Assembly (NCBI RefSeq): GCF_035658495.1
Contig: NZ_CP141945.1
Coordinates: 831,501-895,500, forward strand
DNA: 64,000 nt
Source of the DNA: Novosphingobium sp. RL4
GTDB taxonomy: Bacteria > Pseudomonadota > Alphaproteobacteria > Sphingomonadales > Sphingomonadaceae
Direction: 5' to 3'
The position numbers and the translations under genes are program-made. Each line of letters opens with the position of its first letter. Position 1 is the first letter of the stretch. Under the pieces are notes generated by a model. That model searched no databases, had not been told where the DNA came from, and saw only the letters and a list, made by a program, of their open reading frames with translations. Of the stretch, positions 53,310 to 62,213 are shown piece after piece.

Positions 53310-54787
53310 TGGCCACGCTGGATGCCACCGGGCTCCCCCGGCTTGACGACCCCACGCTGTTTCGCGAAGCCGCGCTGATCGGCGGCGAGTGGTTGCCTTG
53401 CGGATCGGCGGCGGTCAGCGTCGAGGATCCCGCCACCGGCCGCACGATCGGCTCGGTGCCGGACTGCGGCACAAGCGAAACCGAAGCCGCCATTGCCGCC
53501 GCCGGCGCCGCCTGGCCGGGCTGGCGCGCAAGGACCGCGCATGAACGCGCCCGCCTGCTCGAAAGCTGGCACGCGCTTGTCCTTGCGCGCACCGAAGACC
53601 TTGCGCGCATCATGACAGCCGAGCAGGGCAAGCCGCTGGCCGAGGCGCGCGGCGAAATCGCCTATGCCGCCAGCTTCATCAAGTGGTTCGCCGAAGAGGG
53701 ACGCCGGGTGGGAGGACGCAATGTCGCCAGCCCGGAGGCCGACCGCCGCGTCCTCGTCTTCGCGGAGCCTGTCGGCGTCAGCGCCGCGATCACGCCGTGG
53801 AACTTTCCGGCGGCGATGATAACGCGCAAATGCGCGCCTGCCCTGGCTGCCGGATGCCCGGTGGTCATCAAGCCTTCCGATCTCACCCCCTTCACCGCGC
53901 TCGCCCTTGCCGACCTTGCACTGCGGGCGGGCATTCCGGCAGGCGTCATCAATGTCGTCACCGGCCGCCCCGACGCCATTGGCGACGCGATCTGTTCCAG
54001 CCCGGCGGTCCGCAAGCTGTCCTTCACCGGCTCCACCCGCGTCGGTGCCATGCTGATGCGGCAGTGCGCGGGCACGCTGAAGCGGCTGAGCTTCGAACTG
54101 GGCGGCAACGCCCCGCTGGTGGTGTTCGAGGATGCCGACCTCGACCTCGCCGTGCGGGCAACCATGGTCAGCAAGTTCCGCAATTCCGGCCAGACCTGCG
54201 TCTGCGCGAACCGCATCCTCGTCCACGATGCCGTCCACGACGCGTTCGCGCGCCGCCTGGAAGCCGCCGTATCGGCGCTGCACTGCGGACCGGGCTTCGA
54301 TGGCGCCTCCACCACCGGTCCGCTCATCAATGCCGCAGCGGCCGAGAAGGTCGAAAGTCACCTCGCCGATGCGCTGGCGCGAGGCGGGCGGATCTCGGCG
54401 CGGGGATCGGGCCGGGAGGGCGGCAATTTCGTGCGGCCGGTGGTCGTGACCGGGGCGGAACCCGGCATGAAGCTGGCCTGCGAGGAAACGTTCGGCCCGA
54501 TCGCCCCGCTGTTCCGTTTCGCTTCCGAGGACGAGGCGATGAACCTTGCCAACGACACGCCTTACGGACTGGCCAGCTATTTCTTCACACGCGATCTTGC
54601 CCGCGCGTTTCGCGTCGCGGAACGGCTTGAAGCCGGCATGATCGGGCTCAACACCGGCAGCATTGCCATGGAAATGGCGCCGTTCGGCGGCATCAAGCAG
54701 TCCGGGCTCGGCCGCGAAGGCGGACAGGCCGGGATCGAGGAATATCTGGAGACCAAGGCCTTCCACATCGGCGGCCTCGATTTCTGA
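53309..54787 (+). CDS. Succinate-semialdehyde dehydrogenase-like aldehyde dehydrogenase
   Basis: A 492-residue ALDH closest to GabD. PWNFPAAMITRKCAPALAAG and FTGSTRVGAMLMRQCAGTLK are typical of the succinate-/glutarate-semialdehyde class; E263 (SFELGGNAP) and C297 (SGQTCVCAN) are the catalytic pair. It would oxidise the semialdehyde made by the class III aminotransferase at 56035 to a dicarboxylate such as succinate. The start at 53309 overlaps the GNAT stop; a terminator follows. Confidence 0.92.
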   Translation: MATLDATGLPRLDDPTLFREAALIGGEWLPCGSAAVSVEDPATGRTIGSVPDCGTSETEAAIAAAGAAWPGWRARTAHERARLLESWHALVLARTEDLARIMTAEQGKPLAEARGEIAYAASFIKWFAEEGRRVGGRNVASPEADRRVLVFAEPVGVSAAITPWNFPAAMITRKCAPALAAGCPVVIKPSDLTPFTALALADLALRAGIPAGVINVVTGRPDAIGDAICSSPAVRKLSFTGSTRVGAMLMRQCAGTLKRLSFELGGNAPLVVFEDADLDLAVRATMVSKFRNSGQTCVCANRILVHDAVHDAFARRLEAAVSALHCGPGFDGASTTGPLINAAAAEKVESHLADALARGGRISARGSGREGGNFVRPVVVTGAEPGMKLACEETFGPIAPLFRFASEDEAMNLANDTPYGLASYFFTRDLARAFRVAERLEAGMIGLNTGSIAMEMAPFGGIKQSGLGREGGQAGIEEYLETKAFHIGGLDF

Positions 54788-54794
54788 CCCTCCC

Positions 54795-54816
54795 GGCGGC
54801 CATCGCCGCCTTTTTT
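54795..54816 (+). terminator. Intrinsic terminator after the semialdehyde dehydrogenase
   Basis: GGCGGC-CATC-GCCGCC followed directly by TTTTTT, 8 bp past the stop: a textbook intrinsic terminator. The next gene therefore needs its own promoter or readthrough. Confidence 0.85.
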
Positions 54817-54850
54817 CGTTGTTCCGACACGTTTGAGAAAGGTCCAGCCC

Positions 54851-55924
54851 GTGAACGCCGCCCGGAAATACTCGATTGCCGTCATCCCCGGTGACGGCAT
54901 CGGCAAGGAGGTCATGCCGGAAGGCGTGCGCGTGCTCGAAGCCGCGGCAAGCCGCTTCGGTTTCGAACTCGATCTCCAGTGGCACGACTTCGCGTCCTGC
55001 GATTACTATCTTCGCCACGGAGAGATGATGCCCGCGGACTGGAAGGCGCGCATCGGCCGGGTCGACGCGCTGTTCTTCGGCGCGGTAGGCTGGCCCGACA
55101 CCGTTCCCGACCATGTCTCGCTCTGGGGATCGCTGCTCCAGTTCCGCCGCGAATACGACCAGTACGTCAATTTGCGTCCTGTCCGGCTCATGCCCGGCGT
55201 TCCCTGCCCGCTCGCCGGCCGCAAGCCGGGCGACATCGATTTCTGGGTCGTGCGCGAAAATACCGAGGGGGAGTACAGTTCGGTCGGCGGGCACATGTTC
55301 GCGGGCACCGACCGCGAGGTGGTGATCCAGGAAACCGTGATGACCCGCTTCGGCGTTGACCGCGTGCTGCGCTATGCCTTCGACCTCGCCAGCCGCCGTG
55401 AACGCCGGCACCTGACCAGCGCCACCAAATCCAACGGGATCGCCATCACCATGCCGTTCTGGGACGGCCGGGTGGAAGCGATCGCCCGCGAATTCGCGGA
55501 TGTCACGCATGACAAGTATCACATCGACATCCTGACCGCGCAGTTCGTGCTCAATCCGCAGCGCTTCGACGTGGTCGTCGCCTCCAATCTCTTCGGGGAT
55601 ATCCTGAGCGATCTCGGCCCCGCCTGCACCGGAACCATCGGCGTTGCCCCTTCGGGCAATATCAATCCCGAGGGCACGCACCCCTCTCTCTTCGAGCCGG
55701 TCCACGGCTCAGCGCCCGATATCGCCGGCAAGGGGATCGCCAATCCGGTCGGCCAGATCTGGTCCGCCGCGATGATGCTCGAACATCTCGGCGAAGCCGA
55801 AGCGGCAGCGGCGGTCATGACCGCGATCGAGGCCGTGCTCGTCTCGCCCAGCGGAAGGACGGGCGATCTGGGCGGCAGCGCCGATACGCTTTCCTGCGGC
55901 AAGGCGATCGCCGAATCCCTCTAG
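54851..55924 (+). CDS. Tartrate dehydrogenase/D-malate decarboxylase-like (TtuC) oxidoreductase
   Basis: A 357-residue NAD-dependent beta-decarboxylating dehydrogenase. SIAVIPGDGIGKEVMPEGVR, FWVVRENTEGEYSSVGGHMF, TSATKSNGIAITMPFWD, ASNLFGDILSDLGPACTGTI and FEPVHGSAPDIAGKGIANP follow the isopropylmalate/D-malate/tartrate dehydrogenase family closely, with the TtuC/DmlA type of substrate loop. The start is GTG at 54851 with AAAGG upstream, giving family length. It converts a D-malate- or tartrate-like 2-hydroxyacid to a 2-oxoacid and CO2; its place beside the aminotransferase may be in clearing a C4 acid. Confidence 0.9.
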   Translation: MNAARKYSIAVIPGDGIGKEVMPEGVRVLEAAASRFGFELDLQWHDFASCDYYLRHGEMMPADWKARIGRVDALFFGAVGWPDTVPDHVSLWGSLLQFRREYDQYVNLRPVRLMPGVPCPLAGRKPGDIDFWVVRENTEGEYSSVGGHMFAGTDREVVIQETVMTRFGVDRVLRYAFDLASRRERRHLTSATKSNGIAITMPFWDGRVEAIAREFADVTHDKYHIDILTAQFVLNPQRFDVVVASNLFGDILSDLGPACTGTIGVAPSGNINPEGTHPSLFEPVHGSAPDIAGKGIANPVGQIWSAAMMLEHLGEAEAAAAVMTAIEAVLVSPSGRTGDLGGSADTLSCGKAIAESL

Positions 55925-55932
55925 GAACGGGT

Positions 55933-55949
55933 GCGGCATAATATGCCGC
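55933..55949. promoter_or_regulatory. 17-bp palindrome upstream of the aminotransferase-lrp operon
   Basis: GCGGCAT-AAT-ATGCCGC, a perfect 7-bp inverted repeat around AAT, 86 bp before the aminotransferase start. With the weaker copy at 56018 it forms a pair whose centres lie about 83 bp (about eight helical turns) apart, a layout suited to an Lrp-type octamer. Confidence 0.45.
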
Positions 55950-56017
55950 GCCCCCCGCCCAAATTGGCGATCCTGCTGCCGGATCGCTCCCGTTTCGGCG
56001 CAACCGGCCGAACCGAC

Positions 56018-56030
56018 GGCATAATCTGTC
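56018..56030. promoter_or_regulatory. Second copy of the palindrome, at the aminotransferase ribosome site
   Basis: GGCATAATCTGTC, two mismatches in one arm compared with the 55935 site. It ends 4 bp before the ATG at 56035 and would block translation or early transcription when bound. Confidence 0.35.
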
Positions 56031-56034
56031 TCCC

Positions 56035-57450
56035 ATGACAGACCTTCAGACTTCCCCTATCACCCGCAGTCATAACCAGGGATTGCTGGAACTGGACCGC
56101 CGGCACCTGATCCATCCGGTCACATCGTTCCGGGGCCATGAACGCCACGGCGCCCGCATCCTGCAATCGGGTGAGGGCATGTGGCTTACCGATGTCGACG
56201 GGCGGCGGGTGCTAGACGCGTTCGCCGGTCTGTGGTGCGTCAATGTGGGCTACGGGCGGGAGAGCATCGTCGAGGTCGCCGCCGAACAGATGCGGCGGCT
56301 GCCTTATGCCACCGGCTACTTCCACTTCGGCAACGAGCCGGCGATCCGCCTGGCCCACGAACTGACCCGGCTCGCCCCGGAAGGACTTGGCCACGTCTAC
56401 TTCACGCTGGGCGGTTCGGACGCGGTGGACAGCGCGATCCGCTATATCGTCCACTACTTCAATGCCATCGGCAAACCGCAGAAGAAGCATTTCATCGCCC
56501 TCGAATGGGGCTACCACGGCTCCAGTTCGAACGGTGCGGGGCTGACCGCGCTGGCCAACTTCCATCGCGGGTTCGATCTGCCCCGCCGCTGGCAGCACCA
56601 CATCGCATCGCCCTATCCCTACCGCCACCCGGAGGGCCATGACGACGCGGCGGTGATCGCCTCCAGCGTGGCCGCGCTCAAGGCAAAGGTCACCGAACTC
56701 GGGGCGGACAACGTGGCGGCATTCTGCTGCGAGCCGATCCAGGGTTCGGGCGGCGTCATCGTGCCGCCCAGGGGCTGGCTCAAGGCCCTGCGGCAGGCTT
56801 GCGACGAACTGGGCATCCTGATGCTGGTGGACGAGGTCATCACCGGCTTCGGGCGCACCGGCCCGATGTTCGCCTGCGAGGCGGAAGACGTCTCGCCCGA
56901 TTTCATGACCCTCGCCAAGGGCCTCACCTCGGGCTACGCGCCGATGGGCGCCGTGCTCATGGCCGATCACATCTATGAAACCATCGCCGACGCCGCGCCC
57001 GAAAGCCTGCCGATCGGGCACGGCTTCACTTACTCCGGCCATCCGGTAAGCGCCGCGATCGCGCTGGAGGTGCTGCGGCTGTACCAGGAGGGGGGACTGC
57101 TCGAGAACGGCGAACGCACGGGCATTCGTTTCGCACAGCATCTCGAACGCATGCGCGAACATCCGCTGGTGGGCGATACGCGCGGACGCGGCCTGCTAGG
57201 CGCCATCGAACTGGTCAGCGACAAGGGCTCCAAGGCCGGGTTCGACACTGCGCTGGACATCGGCGGGCGGCTCTCCGCGCTTACCTGGGAAAAGGGCGTG
57301 ATCGTGCGCTGCTTCGGAAATGCGGTGATAGGTTTCGCGCCCGCCCTGAGCTGCACGTCGAGCGAGATGGACATGATATTCGATCGCGTGGAAGGTGCTC
57401 TCGACGCGCTGCTGGAGATGCCCGACATCCGTGCCGCGACGGGTTGCTGA
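56035..57450 (+). CDS. Class III omega-aminotransferase (putrescine/beta-alanine:pyruvate type)
   Basis: A 471-residue PLP enzyme. LDAFAGLWCVNVGYGRESIV, YFTLGGSDAVDSAIRYI, HGSSSNGAGLTALANFHRGF, EPIQGSGGVIVPPRGWLKAL, LMLVDEVITGFGRTGPMFAC and LAKGLTSGYAPMGA (PLP Lys295) identify the SpuC/beta-alanine-pyruvate group, which moves an omega-amino group of a polyamine, GABA-like or beta-amino acid onto pyruvate. With the semialdehyde dehydrogenase at 53309 it can turn an omega-amino acid into a dicarboxylate. It forms an operon with the Lrp gene 17 bp downstream. Confidence 0.92.
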   Translation: MTDLQTSPITRSHNQGLLELDRRHLIHPVTSFRGHERHGARILQSGEGMWLTDVDGRRVLDAFAGLWCVNVGYGRESIVEVAAEQMRRLPYATGYFHFGNEPAIRLAHELTRLAPEGLGHVYFTLGGSDAVDSAIRYIVHYFNAIGKPQKKHFIALEWGYHGSSSNGAGLTALANFHRGFDLPRRWQHHIASPYPYRHPEGHDDAAVIASSVAALKAKVTELGADNVAAFCCEPIQGSGGVIVPPRGWLKALRQACDELGILMLVDEVITGFGRTGPMFACEAEDVSPDFMTLAKGLTSGYAPMGAVLMADHIYETIADAAPESLPIGHGFTYSGHPVSAAIALEVLRLYQEGGLLENGERTGIRFAQHLERMREHPLVGDTRGRGLLGAIELVSDKGSKAGFDTALDIGGRLSALTWEKGVIVRCFGNAVIGFAPALSCTSSEMDMIFDRVEGALDALLEMPDIRAATGC

Positions 57451-57466
57451 CAAGGAAAAAGACGAC

Positions 57467-57955
57467 ATGGCGATAGGCCCCAAACTTGACCGGATCGACC
57501 TCAAGATCCTCGCCAAGCTTCAGGAAGCGGGGCGTATCACCAATGTCGAGCTTTCCGATGCTGTCGGCCTGTCTCCCAGCCCTTGCCTCACCCGGGTCAA
57601 GCGGTTGGAAACGGCCGGTTACATCACCGGTTACGGCGCGCACATCAATCTCAACAAGCTGGGCGAATTCCTCACCGTCTTCACCGAAGTGACGCTGGGC
57701 GAGCACCGGCGCGGGGACTTTTCCCGCTTTGAAACCCGGATCGCCAAGATCGACGAAATCGTCGAATGCCACCTGGTCAGCGGCGGGTACGACTACCTCC
57801 TGAAATTCGTCGCGCGCGGCGTCACGCATTACCAGTCGCTCATCGAGGAAATGCTCGAAAACGATTACGGCATCGAAAAGTACTTCAGCTACATCGTCAT
57901 CAAATCGCCGTTCATCAAGCATCACTTCCCGATCCAGAACCTGTTCGGGGATTGA
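57467..57955 (+). CDS. Lrp/AsnC family regulator, likely regulator of the island
   Basis: A 162-residue feast/famine regulator. DRIDLKILAKLQEAGRITNV then DAVGLSPSPCLTRVKRLETA is the N-terminal helix-turn-helix; the C-terminal RAM domain is VECHLVSGGYDYLLKFVARG. AAGGAA precedes the ATG at 57467. The order aminotransferase-Lrp in one operon, with two matching palindromes in front of it, suggests autoregulation and control of the island by an amino-acid or amine effector. Confidence 0.92.
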   Translation: MAIGPKLDRIDLKILAKLQEAGRITNVELSDAVGLSPSPCLTRVKRLETAGYITGYGAHINLNKLGEFLTVFTEVTLGEHRRGDFSRFETRIAKIDEIVECHLVSGGYDYLLKFVARGVTHYQSLIEEMLENDYGIEKYFSYIVIKSPFIKHHFPIQNLFGD

Positions 57956-58079
57956 ACCGCCGCGCCGCGCGCCCGCGAAATTGCCGTGGGCCGCGGCAAG
58001 GGATGAGGCCGGGCGGCGCGTATGATGTCCTGCAAGCCCGGAAGGCATCGTCCCCCGGGCATGGAACCGGAGCTAACCC

Positions 58080-58457
58080 ATGCGTCTCACTGCACTTGCC
58101 GCCGCTGCCGCCGTCATGCTGGCCGCCTTTCCTTCCCTTGCGCTGGCGCATCCCAAGCTGCTGAGCGCCACGCCCGCCGCCAATTCGGCGGTGGCGAAGC
58201 CCACCTCGATCACCCTGACCTTCTCCGAAGACCTCGTCGCGCCGCTCTCCGGCATCGACCTGGTGATGACCGGGATGCCGGGCATGGCCGATCACAAACC
58301 GATGCCGATCAAGGGGATTGCCGCCAGGGCCAAGGGCAAGACGATGACCATAGCCCTGCCCCGCCCGCTTCCCACCGGAACCTACGAACTGACCTGGCAC
58401 GCGGTCGCCGCCGACCAGCACCGCATCGAAGGCAGCTACGGCTTCACGGTCCGCTGA
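58080..58457 (+). CDS. copC: CopC-type periplasmic copper protein
   Basis: A 125-residue secreted protein. The signal peptide ends ALA and leaves His24 as the mature first residue (HPKLLSATPAANSAVA), which with the late ADQHRIEGSYGFTV segment fits the His/Asp/His copper(II) site of CopC. The fold is the small Ig-like CopC domain of normal length, with a Met-containing stretch (MTGMPGMADHKPMPI) that could bind copper(I). It is followed 4 bp downstream by a CopD gene; the pair is thought to bring copper through the inner membrane. Confidence 0.92.
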   Translation: MRLTALAAAAAVMLAAFPSLALAHPKLLSATPAANSAVAKPTSITLTFSEDLVAPLSGIDLVMTGMPGMADHKPMPIKGIAARAKGKTMTIALPRPLPTGTYELTWHAVAADQHRIEGSYGFTVR

Positions 58458-58461
58458 TCCC

Positions 58462-59325
58462 ATGGAAACGGGCAGCCTCGTTGCCGCGCGCCTTGCCAGC
58501 TATGTGCTGCTGCTCGCGGCGGCAGGGCTGCCTTTTCACGCCCTGATCCAGCGCCGCGCCCGCTTCGGCGGAGGCGAACGAGCTGCGCTGATGCTGCTCG
58601 CGGCGGGCGCGCTCATCACCTCGCTGTGGTGGGCGCTTGCCAATGTCGCGGCCATGGCGGGCCTCGCGATCGGCGATCTCGATACCGCCACTTTTACCGC
58701 CGTGCTTCAGGCAACGCCGCTCGGGCTACTGCTGACCTTGCGCGCCGCCGCCCTGACCGCCTTCCTCGTGCTGCTGGCGCTGCGCCCCGCGCCGCTGCTG
58801 CTTGCACCGCTAGCCCTTGCCGCGCTTGCCAGCGCCGCATGGGCAGGTCATGCCGGCGCGGGCGAAGCGCCCTGGGGCGTGCTGCTCCGGGCCAGCGACG
58901 TGCTGCATCTGGGCGCCGCCGCGCTGTGGCTGGGCGCGCTATTCGCTTTCCTTACCGCGCCGATGGGCCGAGGCCGGCGAAAGGACACCGCCGTTATCGC
59001 CGCACTGTCCGCTTTCGCGCGGACCGGCACCGTGATCGTCGCGATGCTGTTCCTGACCGGACTGGCCAATGCATGGCTTATCGGCGGTGCGGGCGGGCTG
59101 CCTTCAGGCTGGTGGCCGCGATTGATCGCGCTGAAATTCGCGCTGTTCCTCGCCATGCTCGCACTCGCCGCCGATAACCGCTGGCGGCTGGTGCCCGCGC
59201 TTGAACGCCGCACGCCGGGCGCAGCCCGGCGGCTGCGCCTTTCGCTGATGCTGGAAACGGCCTGCGGGCTCGGGATCGTGGGGGTGGTTGCCCTCGCCGG
59301 GCAACTCGACCCCCACGGCGGCTGA
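58462..59325 (+). CDS. copD: CopD-family copper membrane protein
   Basis: A 287-residue inner-membrane protein with about eight helices. ASYVLLLAAAGLPFHALIQ, AGHAGAGEAPWGVLLRASDV and HLGAAALWLGALFAFL carry the conserved His and Trp positions of the CopD domain. It works with CopC in copper uptake or resistance. Its stop lies only 12 bp from the stop of the convergent ridA gene, with no terminator visible in the gap. Confidence 0.9.
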   Translation: METGSLVAARLASYVLLLAAAGLPFHALIQRRARFGGGERAALMLLAAGALITSLWWALANVAAMAGLAIGDLDTATFTAVLQATPLGLLLTLRAAALTAFLVLLALRPAPLLLAPLALAALASAAWAGHAGAGEAPWGVLLRASDVLHLGAAALWLGALFAFLTAPMGRGRRKDTAVIAALSAFARTGTVIVAMLFLTGLANAWLIGGAGGLPSGWWPRLIALKFALFLAMLALAADNRWRLVPALERRTPGAARRLRLSLMLETACGLGIVGVVALAGQLDPHGG

Positions 59326-59337
59326 CAGCCAGTTCCC

Positions 59338-59685
59338 TCAGGCGCGTGCGGCGATGACGATGATCTCGACCTTGTAGTCGGGCGAGGCCAGACGGGATTC
59401 GCCGGTGGCGCGGGCAGGAGCCGGTGCATCGGCGATCCAGTCGTCCCAAACCGCGTTCATTTTCTCGAAATCGGCGATGTCGGCCAGCCAGATGGTTGCC
59501 GAGAGCAAGTGGTTCTTGCTGCTGCCGGCCTGCTTCAGCAGAGCTTCGATCTCGGCAAGCGCGGTGCGGGTCTGGGCGGTCACGTCATCGCCGGGCTCGC
59601 CGACCTGCCCCGCGAGATAGATCGTATCGCCGTGAATGACAGCCTCGCTCATGCGCGGGCCCTGTTCGATGCGGGTAATGGTCAT
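59338..59685 (-). CDS. RidA-family enamine/imine deaminase
   Basis: A 115-residue YjgF/YER057c/UK114-family protein. IYLAGQVGEPGDDVTAQTRT, EIEALLKQAGSSKNHLLSA and SRLASPDYKVEIIVIAA match the RidA fold, with the Arg in GESRLA near the usual active-site Arg. RidA proteins hydrolyse reactive imines formed when amino acids are oxidised; here it follows a D-amino-acid dehydrogenase, whose imino-acid product it would clear. AGGAG lies eight bases before the ATG at 59685. It is the last gene of the alr-dadA-ridA operon. Confidence 0.9.
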   Translation of the reverse strand: MTITRIEQGPRMSEAVIHGDTIYLAGQVGEPGDDVTAQTRTALAEIEALLKQAGSSKNHLLSATIWLADIADFEKMNAVWDDWIADAPAPARATGESRLASPDYKVEIIVIAARA

Positions 59686-59723
59686 GCAATCAACTCCTGG
59701 CGATTCTGGATGGAAACTCGGGT

Positions 59724-60974
59724 TCAATAGCGGGAGATGGCGAGGTCGGCAGCCTCGATGGCGGGCGCCCGGCCGCCGATGATGTCGGCGATCACATGGG
59801 CGGAACCGCAGGCCATCGTCCAGCCGAGCGTGCCGTGGCCGGTATTGAGGAAGAGGTTGGATATGCCGGTAGGCCCGATCACCGGCGTACTGTCGGGCGT
59901 CATAGGGCGCAGGCCGCTCCAGAACGAAGCCTTGGACACATCGCCCGCGCCGGGGAACAGCGACCCCAGCGAATACTCCAGCGTGGTGCGCCGCGCTTGC
60001 GGCAGATCCCTGGAGAAGCCCGAGATTTCCGCCATTCCGCCCACGCGGATGCGATCGCCCAGCCGGGTGATCGCCACCTTGTAGCTTTCATCGAGCAGGG
60101 TCGATACCGGCGCGAGCGCGGGATCGGACACCGGCACGGTGATCGAATAGCCCTTCACCGGATAGACGGGCAGCCGAATGCCCAGAGGCGCCAGGAGTTG
60201 GGGCGAATAGCTGCCCAGCGCCACGAGATAGGCATCGGCAACCAGCTTTCCCGCCGCCGTCACGACATGGTCTATCCGTCCGCCGGATCGGGACAGGCCG
60301 GTGATCGCGGTATCGTGGACAAACCGTACGCCCGCGTCGCGCGCCATTCCTGCCAGCGCATTGGTGAACTTGAAGCAGTCCCCGGTCTCGTCGTTCGGCA
60401 ACCGCAAGCCGCCCACCAGCCGGGCCTCGCTTGCCGCCAGCCCCGGTTCCGCCGCCAGGCATCCTGCCCGGTCGAGCACTTCGAAGGGAACCCCGTCCGC
60501 CTCCAGGACCGCGATATCCTTGGCGATCCCGTCCATCTGCTTCTGCTCGCGAAACAGCTGCAACGTCCCCTGGCTGCGTTCGTCGTAGCGGATGCCGGTT
60601 TCCCGGCGCAGTTCGATCAGCTGGTCGCGGCTGAATTCCGCGAGGCGGACCATGCGGCTCTTGTTCACGGCGTAGGACCGCGCGTTGCAATTGCCCAGCA
60701 TCGCCGCCAGCCAGCGGAGCATCGCCATGTCCGGGCGTGGCCGCAGGACGAGCGGCGCATGTTCCATGAACAGCCATCGCAGGGCCTTTGCCGGAATGCC
60801 GGGGGCGGCCCAGGGCGAGGCATAGCCCGGCGAAATCTCCCCGGCATTCGCGAAGCTGGTTTCCAGAGCGGGGCCGGGCTGCCGGTCGATGACGACGACC
60901 TCGTGCCCAGCCCGCGCCAGATACCATGCAGAGGTGACGCCGATCACGCCGCTTCCCAGTACCGCAACTTTCAT
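59724..60974 (-). CDS. dadA: D-amino acid dehydrogenase small subunit
   Basis: A 416-residue FAD protein. [56 protein letters not shown] and the end [20 protein letters not shown] followed by GWTMACGSA are diagnostic of DadA, which oxidises D-alanine and other D-amino acids to 2-oxoacids and passes electrons to quinone. It shares an ATGA overlap with the alanine racemase gene upstream, so L-alanine can be racemised and then oxidised. Confidence 0.95.
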   Translation of the reverse strand: MKVAVLGSGVIGVTSAWYLARAGHEVVVIDRQPGPALETSFANAGEISPGYASPWAAPGIPAKALRWLFMEHAPLVLRPRPDMAMLRWLAAMLGNCNARSYAVNKSRMVRLAEFSRDQLIELRRETGIRYDERSQGTLQLFREQKQMDGIAKDIAVLEADGVPFEVLDRAGCLAAEPGLAASEARLVGGLRLPNDETGDCFKFTNALAGMARDAGVRFVHDTAITGLSRSGGRIDHVVTAAGKLVADAYLVALGSYSPQLLAPLGIRLPVYPVKGYSITVPVSDPALAPVSTLLDESYKVAITRLGDRIRVGGMAEISGFSRDLPQARRTTLEYSLGSLFPGAGDVSKASFWSGLRPMTPDSTPVIGPTGISNLFLNTGHGTLGWTMACGSAHVIADIIGGRAPAIEAADLAISRY

Positions 60975-62098
60975 CGTGCGACGCTCCGCAGTGCCAGACC
61001 GGCCGCCGGGACATAGTCTCTTGCGTAGCGGCGGCTGAGCTGGGTTAGAATCTCGTAGGAAATCGTGCCGGCATCGCGGGCCAGATCGTCGATCGTCTGG
61101 TTCGGGCCGAGGATCTCGACCGGCGCGCCGGGGCGAAGGTGGCGCTCCGGCACGTCGGTGACGTCCAGAGTAATGCTGTCCATCGACACCCGGCCCACCA
61201 TCGGCACCCGAATGCCCGCAACGAAAGCGCTTCCGCGGTTGCCCAGCGTGCGCGGCAATCCGTCGGCATAGCCGACCGGTATCGTCGCGATCCGCGTTTC
61301 CCGCAGGGCGCGATGCGTAAGGCCGTAGCCGATCCCCGTTCCCACCGGAACCGTGCGAAGCTGGGCGATCCGCGCCTCCAGCGACACTACCGCGCGCATC
61401 GGGTTCGCGCCGCCATGCGGGGCGCCGCCGTAAAGGGCGATCCCGGCACGCACGATGTCGAGGTGGTCCTGCGCAAGGAAAGCCCCGCCGCTATTGTCGA
61501 GCGCGCGGGGAAGGCCGGGAAAACCGCTCGCGATGCGCGAGAAACACGCGGCCTGCTCGCCGTTGAAGGGATGGTCCGGTTCGTCGGCGCAGGCGAAGTG
61601 GCTCATCAGCATGGCCGGCTTCACACCGCGCAGACGGTCCGGCTCGCCAAGGAGAAGGGCGACCTCCTGCGGCGACATTCCCATCCGCGACATGCCGGTA
61701 TCGACCTGCAAGGCCCCGCGCAGCCACTGGCCTCGCGCCCGGGCGAGGCTGGACCAGCGGTCGATCTGATCGAGCGAATTGAGCACGGGGATCGCCCCGA
61801 TCGCGGCGCATTCCGCCTCCGCGCCGGGCTGAAGACCGTTGAGGACGAACAATTCCGCTTCCGGCGGCAGCAAGGGCATGAGCGCTGCCGCCTCGTCGAG
61901 CACGGCGACGAAGAACGTCCTGCACCCGGCATCGGCCAATGCATCCACCGCCCGTGCCGCGCCGATGCCATAGGCATCTGCCTTGACCACCGCCGCCACC
62001 CGCGCAGGCGCGACCTGCCGCCCGACTATAGCGTAGTTCTCCACCAATGCACCGAGATCGATCCGGAGCACGGCACCTGCCGTAGCCAATGTCGTCAT
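60971..62098 (-). CDS. Alanine racemase, catabolic (DadX-type)
   Basis: A 375-residue PLP enzyme. The cofactor Lys39 is in [50 protein letters not shown] and [18 protein letters not shown] follow the Alr family, with the second catalytic Tyr in GYADG. GAGG precedes the ATG. As the first gene of an operon with dadA and ridA, opposite an Lrp gene, it is most likely the catabolic isoform rather than the one for cell-wall D-alanine. Confidence 0.94.
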   Translation of the reverse strand: MTTLATAGAVLRIDLGALVENYAIVGRQVAPARVAAVVKADAYGIGAARAVDALADAGCRTFFVAVLDEAAALMPLLPPEAELFVLNGLQPGAEAECAAIGAIPVLNSLDQIDRWSSLARARGQWLRGALQVDTGMSRMGMSPQEVALLLGEPDRLRGVKPAMLMSHFACADEPDHPFNGEQAACFSRIASGFPGLPRALDNSGGAFLAQDHLDIVRAGIALYGGAPHGGANPMRAVVSLEARIAQLRTVPVGTGIGYGLTHRALRETRIATIPVGYADGLPRTLGNRGSAFVAGIRVPMVGRVSMDSITLDVTDVPERHLRPGAPVEILGPNQTIDDLARDAGTISYEILTQLSRRYARDYVPAAGLALRSVAR

Positions 62099-62153
62099 GC
62101 AGCCCTCCTTTCCTCGCAGATTATCGACGGTTATACGAAATAGGCTCCCAATC

Positions 62154-62189
62154 TTGCGTCAACCTTGCGAAGATTGCGATAATTTCGCA
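62154..62189. promoter_or_regulatory. Lrp operator cluster between alr and lrp
   Basis: TTGCG is repeated at 62154, 62165 and 62174, and the last is mirrored by TTCGCA (62184-62189), giving TGCGA-TAATT-TCGCA, a 15-bp inverted repeat. The spacing of about 9-11 bp puts the sites on one face of the helix, as for Lrp-type proteins. Confidence 0.55.
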
Positions 62190-62213
62190 CGATCATTCGG
62201 CAGATTCAGAACG

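Noticed and set aside
35779..57955. A standard gamma-glutamyl putrescine (Puu) pathway
   Set aside because: A PuuB-like oxidase and ALDHs are present, but there is no glutamine-synthetase-like PuuA and no PuuD amidotransferase-class hydrolase.
35779..57955. A trans-4-hydroxyproline catabolic cluster, suggested by the three-subunit dehydrogenase
   Set aside because: No hydroxyproline epimerase, no dihydrodipicolinate-synthase-like deaminase and no ketoglutarate-semialdehyde-specific set is present.
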